Made by a program: the position numbers and the translations under genes | In this document: piece after piece, positions 5,653 to 6,685 of the stretch | Layout of the letters: every line of letters begins with the position of its first letter | Position numbering within the stretch: the stretch's first letter is position 1 | Assembly: GCA_946480995.1 (NCBI GenBank) | Contig: CAMLMF010000143.1 | Span: 1-6,685 of the forward strand | Source: an uncultured Bdellovibrio sp. | GTDB taxonomy: Bacteria > Bdellovibrionota > Bdellovibrionia > Bdellovibrionales > Bdellovibrionaceae | Length of the DNA stretch: 6,685 nt | Direction of reading: 5' to 3' | Notes under the pieces: generated by a model | The model's input: only the letters and a program-made list of their open reading frames with translations | What the model was told of the DNA's origin: nothing | Databases searched by the model: none

Positions 5653-5699
5653 TTTTATTTGCGGGTAATTTCACTAATTCGGGCCTCAATAAAATCCAC
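5653..5699 (-). repeat. 47-bp direct repeat, copy 2 (3' end of membrane-anchored TPR gene)
   Basis: This copy is the natural 3' end of the membrane-anchored TPR gene: residues 242-255 (VDFIEARISEITRK), the TAA at 5657-5655 and two further bases. It matches 3694-3740 at 45/47 positions in the same orientation. Confidence 0.95.
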
Positions 5700-6422
5700 A
5701 GGGCTAGGATCCGCACGAACTTGCCCTGAAAGGTAATCGTTCAGCGCGGCTTGATAGTAAGGTAATGCTTCTTGATAGCGTTTTAAATCATAAAGAACGT
5801 TGGCGATATTTAAATTCGGAGCATCTTTTAAAGTGGAATCAAGCTTCGCTTTCTTTTGTAGATCCAGGTAAAGATCTAAGGATCTTTTCTTATCACCCAA
5901 ATAGTCATAATAAGCTGCCTCTTGAAACTGGCGTTCTTCCTGCGGGTAAAAGTCATAAATAATATCTAGCAGAATATCCTGATAGCGTTCACGGAATACG
6001 GGATCTTTTAATTGTGACCGCATAAAAGAGATCATACTATCTAAAGCCCGCCCATTACCTGCGGACTTAAACTCGCGATACATATGCAAAGGATCTTCGG
6101 CGAATTTACAGTTTTCACCCTGAAAGCATTTTGCGACAAAACTTTCAAAATTTCCGTAAGTAAGACCTGTCACCGTTTCCCTTGCGGGATCAAGGGGGGA
6201 GTGTCCCCCAGGCGATATATCGATATTTTTCTCAGAACTCTGTGCAGACTCTGAAGTGGGTGTTTTAGGCTCTTTCGTTTCCCAAGAAAGGGGCGTAGAT
6301 AGCTTAGCAACATCAACTCCCATAGAGTCAGAATCTAGGAAATAAATAAAACCTAGAACTAAAAGAGATAAAATAAGGGAAGTTAAAAGAAGGCGTCTAT
6401 TCACTTTAATAGATAAAATCAC
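5655..6422 (-). CDS. Membrane-anchored TPR-like protein of unknown function
   Basis: The protein has 255 residues. A short positively charged N-terminus is followed by one hydrophobic segment (~11-29, LLLTSLILSLLVLGFIYFL) with no cleavage site or lipobox, so it is probably an inner-membrane anchor with the body outside the cytoplasm. Residues ~40-85 are Ser/Thr/Pro-rich and low in order. A folded region starts near 88, with a C99-x5-C105 pair that could form a disulfide. It ends in a clear TPR-like helix pair (203-232, LNIANVLYDLKRYQEALPYYQAALNDYL). The start is GTG at 6422, 21 nt after the preceding gene's stop; no Shine-Dalgarno is visible, and GTG at 6404 is an alternative. An operon with the upstream gene is likely. 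The last 14 codons are duplicated beyond the MCP gene. No function can be assigned. Confidence 0.8.
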   Translation of the reverse strand: MILSIKVNRRLLLTSLILSLLVLGFIYFLDSDSMGVDVAKLSTPLSWETKEPKTPTSESAQSSEKNIDISPGGHSPLDPARETVTGLTYGNFESFVAKCFQGENCKFAEDPLHMYREFKSAGNGRALDSMISFMRSQLKDPVFRERYQDILLDIIYDFYPQEERQFQEAAYYDYLGDKKRSLDLYLDLQKKAKLDSTLKDAPNLNIANVLYDLKRYQEALPYYQAALNDYLSGQVRADPSPVDFIEARISEITRK

Positions 6423-6443
6423 GCGGCAAGGATTTGGTCAAAA

Positions 6444-6685
6444 CTATCTGCACAAATCTTTGTAAAGGTGAAAATATCCTTGTTTTGTGCTTGGCGCATG
6501 GGGGTTGTATTTAAGAATCGTAAAAACCCCACCCTGAAAGCACCCTACAAGCCGCTGATGCCCAAGTTGGCTCGGAATGCGGACCTCAAAAGCTTTCCCC
6601 TTCGTGCCGTGATCCATATTGTTCAGATACTTGATGCGACTTGCATCGATGGCAGCGTCTCCGGCCGTACTCATTTGTAATGAGT
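6444..6685 (-). CDS. Unrecognised protein, C-terminal part (5' end probably outside window)
   Basis: The frame ends with TAG at 6446-6444 and stays open to the edge of the window. The first internal ATG (6674) has no Shine-Dalgarno in the visible 11 nt upstream, and three sense codons precede it, so the gene probably begins beyond the window. From that ATG 76 residues are visible. They contain a basic, strand-forming core (GKAFEVRIPSQLGHQRLVG, then CFQGGVFTILKYNPHA) and two cysteines (C45, C75), with no membrane segment. The short spacing to the membrane-anchored TPR gene (21 nt) supports one transcription unit and supports this frame being real. I do not recognise a family. Confidence 0.55.
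   Translation of the reverse strand, partial: SLQMSTAGDAAIDASRIKYLNNMDHGTKGKAFEVRIPSQLGHQRLVGCFQGGVFTILKYNPHAPSTKQGYFHLYKDLCR

Noticed and set aside
3694..5699. The 47-bp repeats as insertion-sequence ends or CRISPR repeats
   Set aside because: They are direct, not inverted, with only two copies 1,959 bp apart; no transposase or Cas gene lies between or beside them, and the repeat is coding sequence of a neighbouring gene.
5514..5729. 71-codon + strand ORF in the MCP-TPR intergenic region
   Set aside because: It runs antisense into the TPR gene, has no Shine-Dalgarno, and its product looks like random translation.
6468..6680. 70-codon + strand ORF opposite the partial gene at the right edge
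   Set aside because: The minus-strand frame has operon spacing to the next gene and stays open to the window edge; the plus frame has no supporting signal.

Overview
The window looks like chromosomal DNA of a Bdellovibrio-like predatory or delta-type Gram-negative bacterium. The grounds are indirect: a chemoreceptor of the delta-proteobacterial style, a sigma-28-like promoter, a Sec-exported small protein, GTG starts, a moderately AT-rich composition and dense short operons. This is an inference from gene style; no phylogenetic marker is present.

Layout. (1) 1-252, + strand: the last ~83 residues of a class V (PLP-dependent) aminotransferase. It converges on a minus-strand block. (2) 2137 down to 282, - strand: a cytoplasmic TPR-like protein, a RimJ/RimL-type GNAT acetyltransferase and a DJ-1/PfpI-family protein, the last two closely spaced (25 nt). 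(3) 2572 down to 2213, - strand: a small secreted protein with two cysteines, closed by a strong intrinsic terminator. (4) 3654 down to 2713, - strand: a single polypeptide fusing a GNAT acetyltransferase to an RppH-like Nudix hydrolase. (5) 5411 down to 3810, - strand: a transmembrane methyl-accepting chemotaxis protein (MCP) with a recognisable sigma-28 (FliA) promoter. (6) 6685 down to 5655, - strand: the 3' part of an unrecognised gene followed, after 21 nt, by a membrane-anchored TPR-like protein.

The most unusual structure is a 47-bp direct repeat (45/47 identical; 3694-3740 and 5653-5699, offset 1,959 bp) that brackets the MCP gene. The right-hand copy is the 3' end of the membrane-anchored TPR gene, including its stop codon. 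The left-hand copy lies after the MCP stop and keeps the same reading frame and stop codon, as the tail of a 30-codon ORF with its own Shine-Dalgarno sequence. Crossing-over between the copies would remove the MCP and its promoter, leave the TPR gene intact, and put it 41 nt from the GNAT-Nudix gene. The simplest reading is that the chemoreceptor is a one-gene insertion that rebuilt the 3' end of its host gene, or the product of a recombination-mediated duplication. No integrase or transposase is present, so the mechanism is open.

Functionally the window is mixed: signal transduction (MCP), small-molecule or RNA-cap chemistry (GNAT-Nudix), protein or metabolite acetylation and quality control (GNAT, DJ-1). 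No complete pathway is encoded. No RNA genes, CRISPR arrays or complete mobile elements were seen, and no gene-free stretch exceeds 300 bases; the largest is the 243-bp MCP leader.
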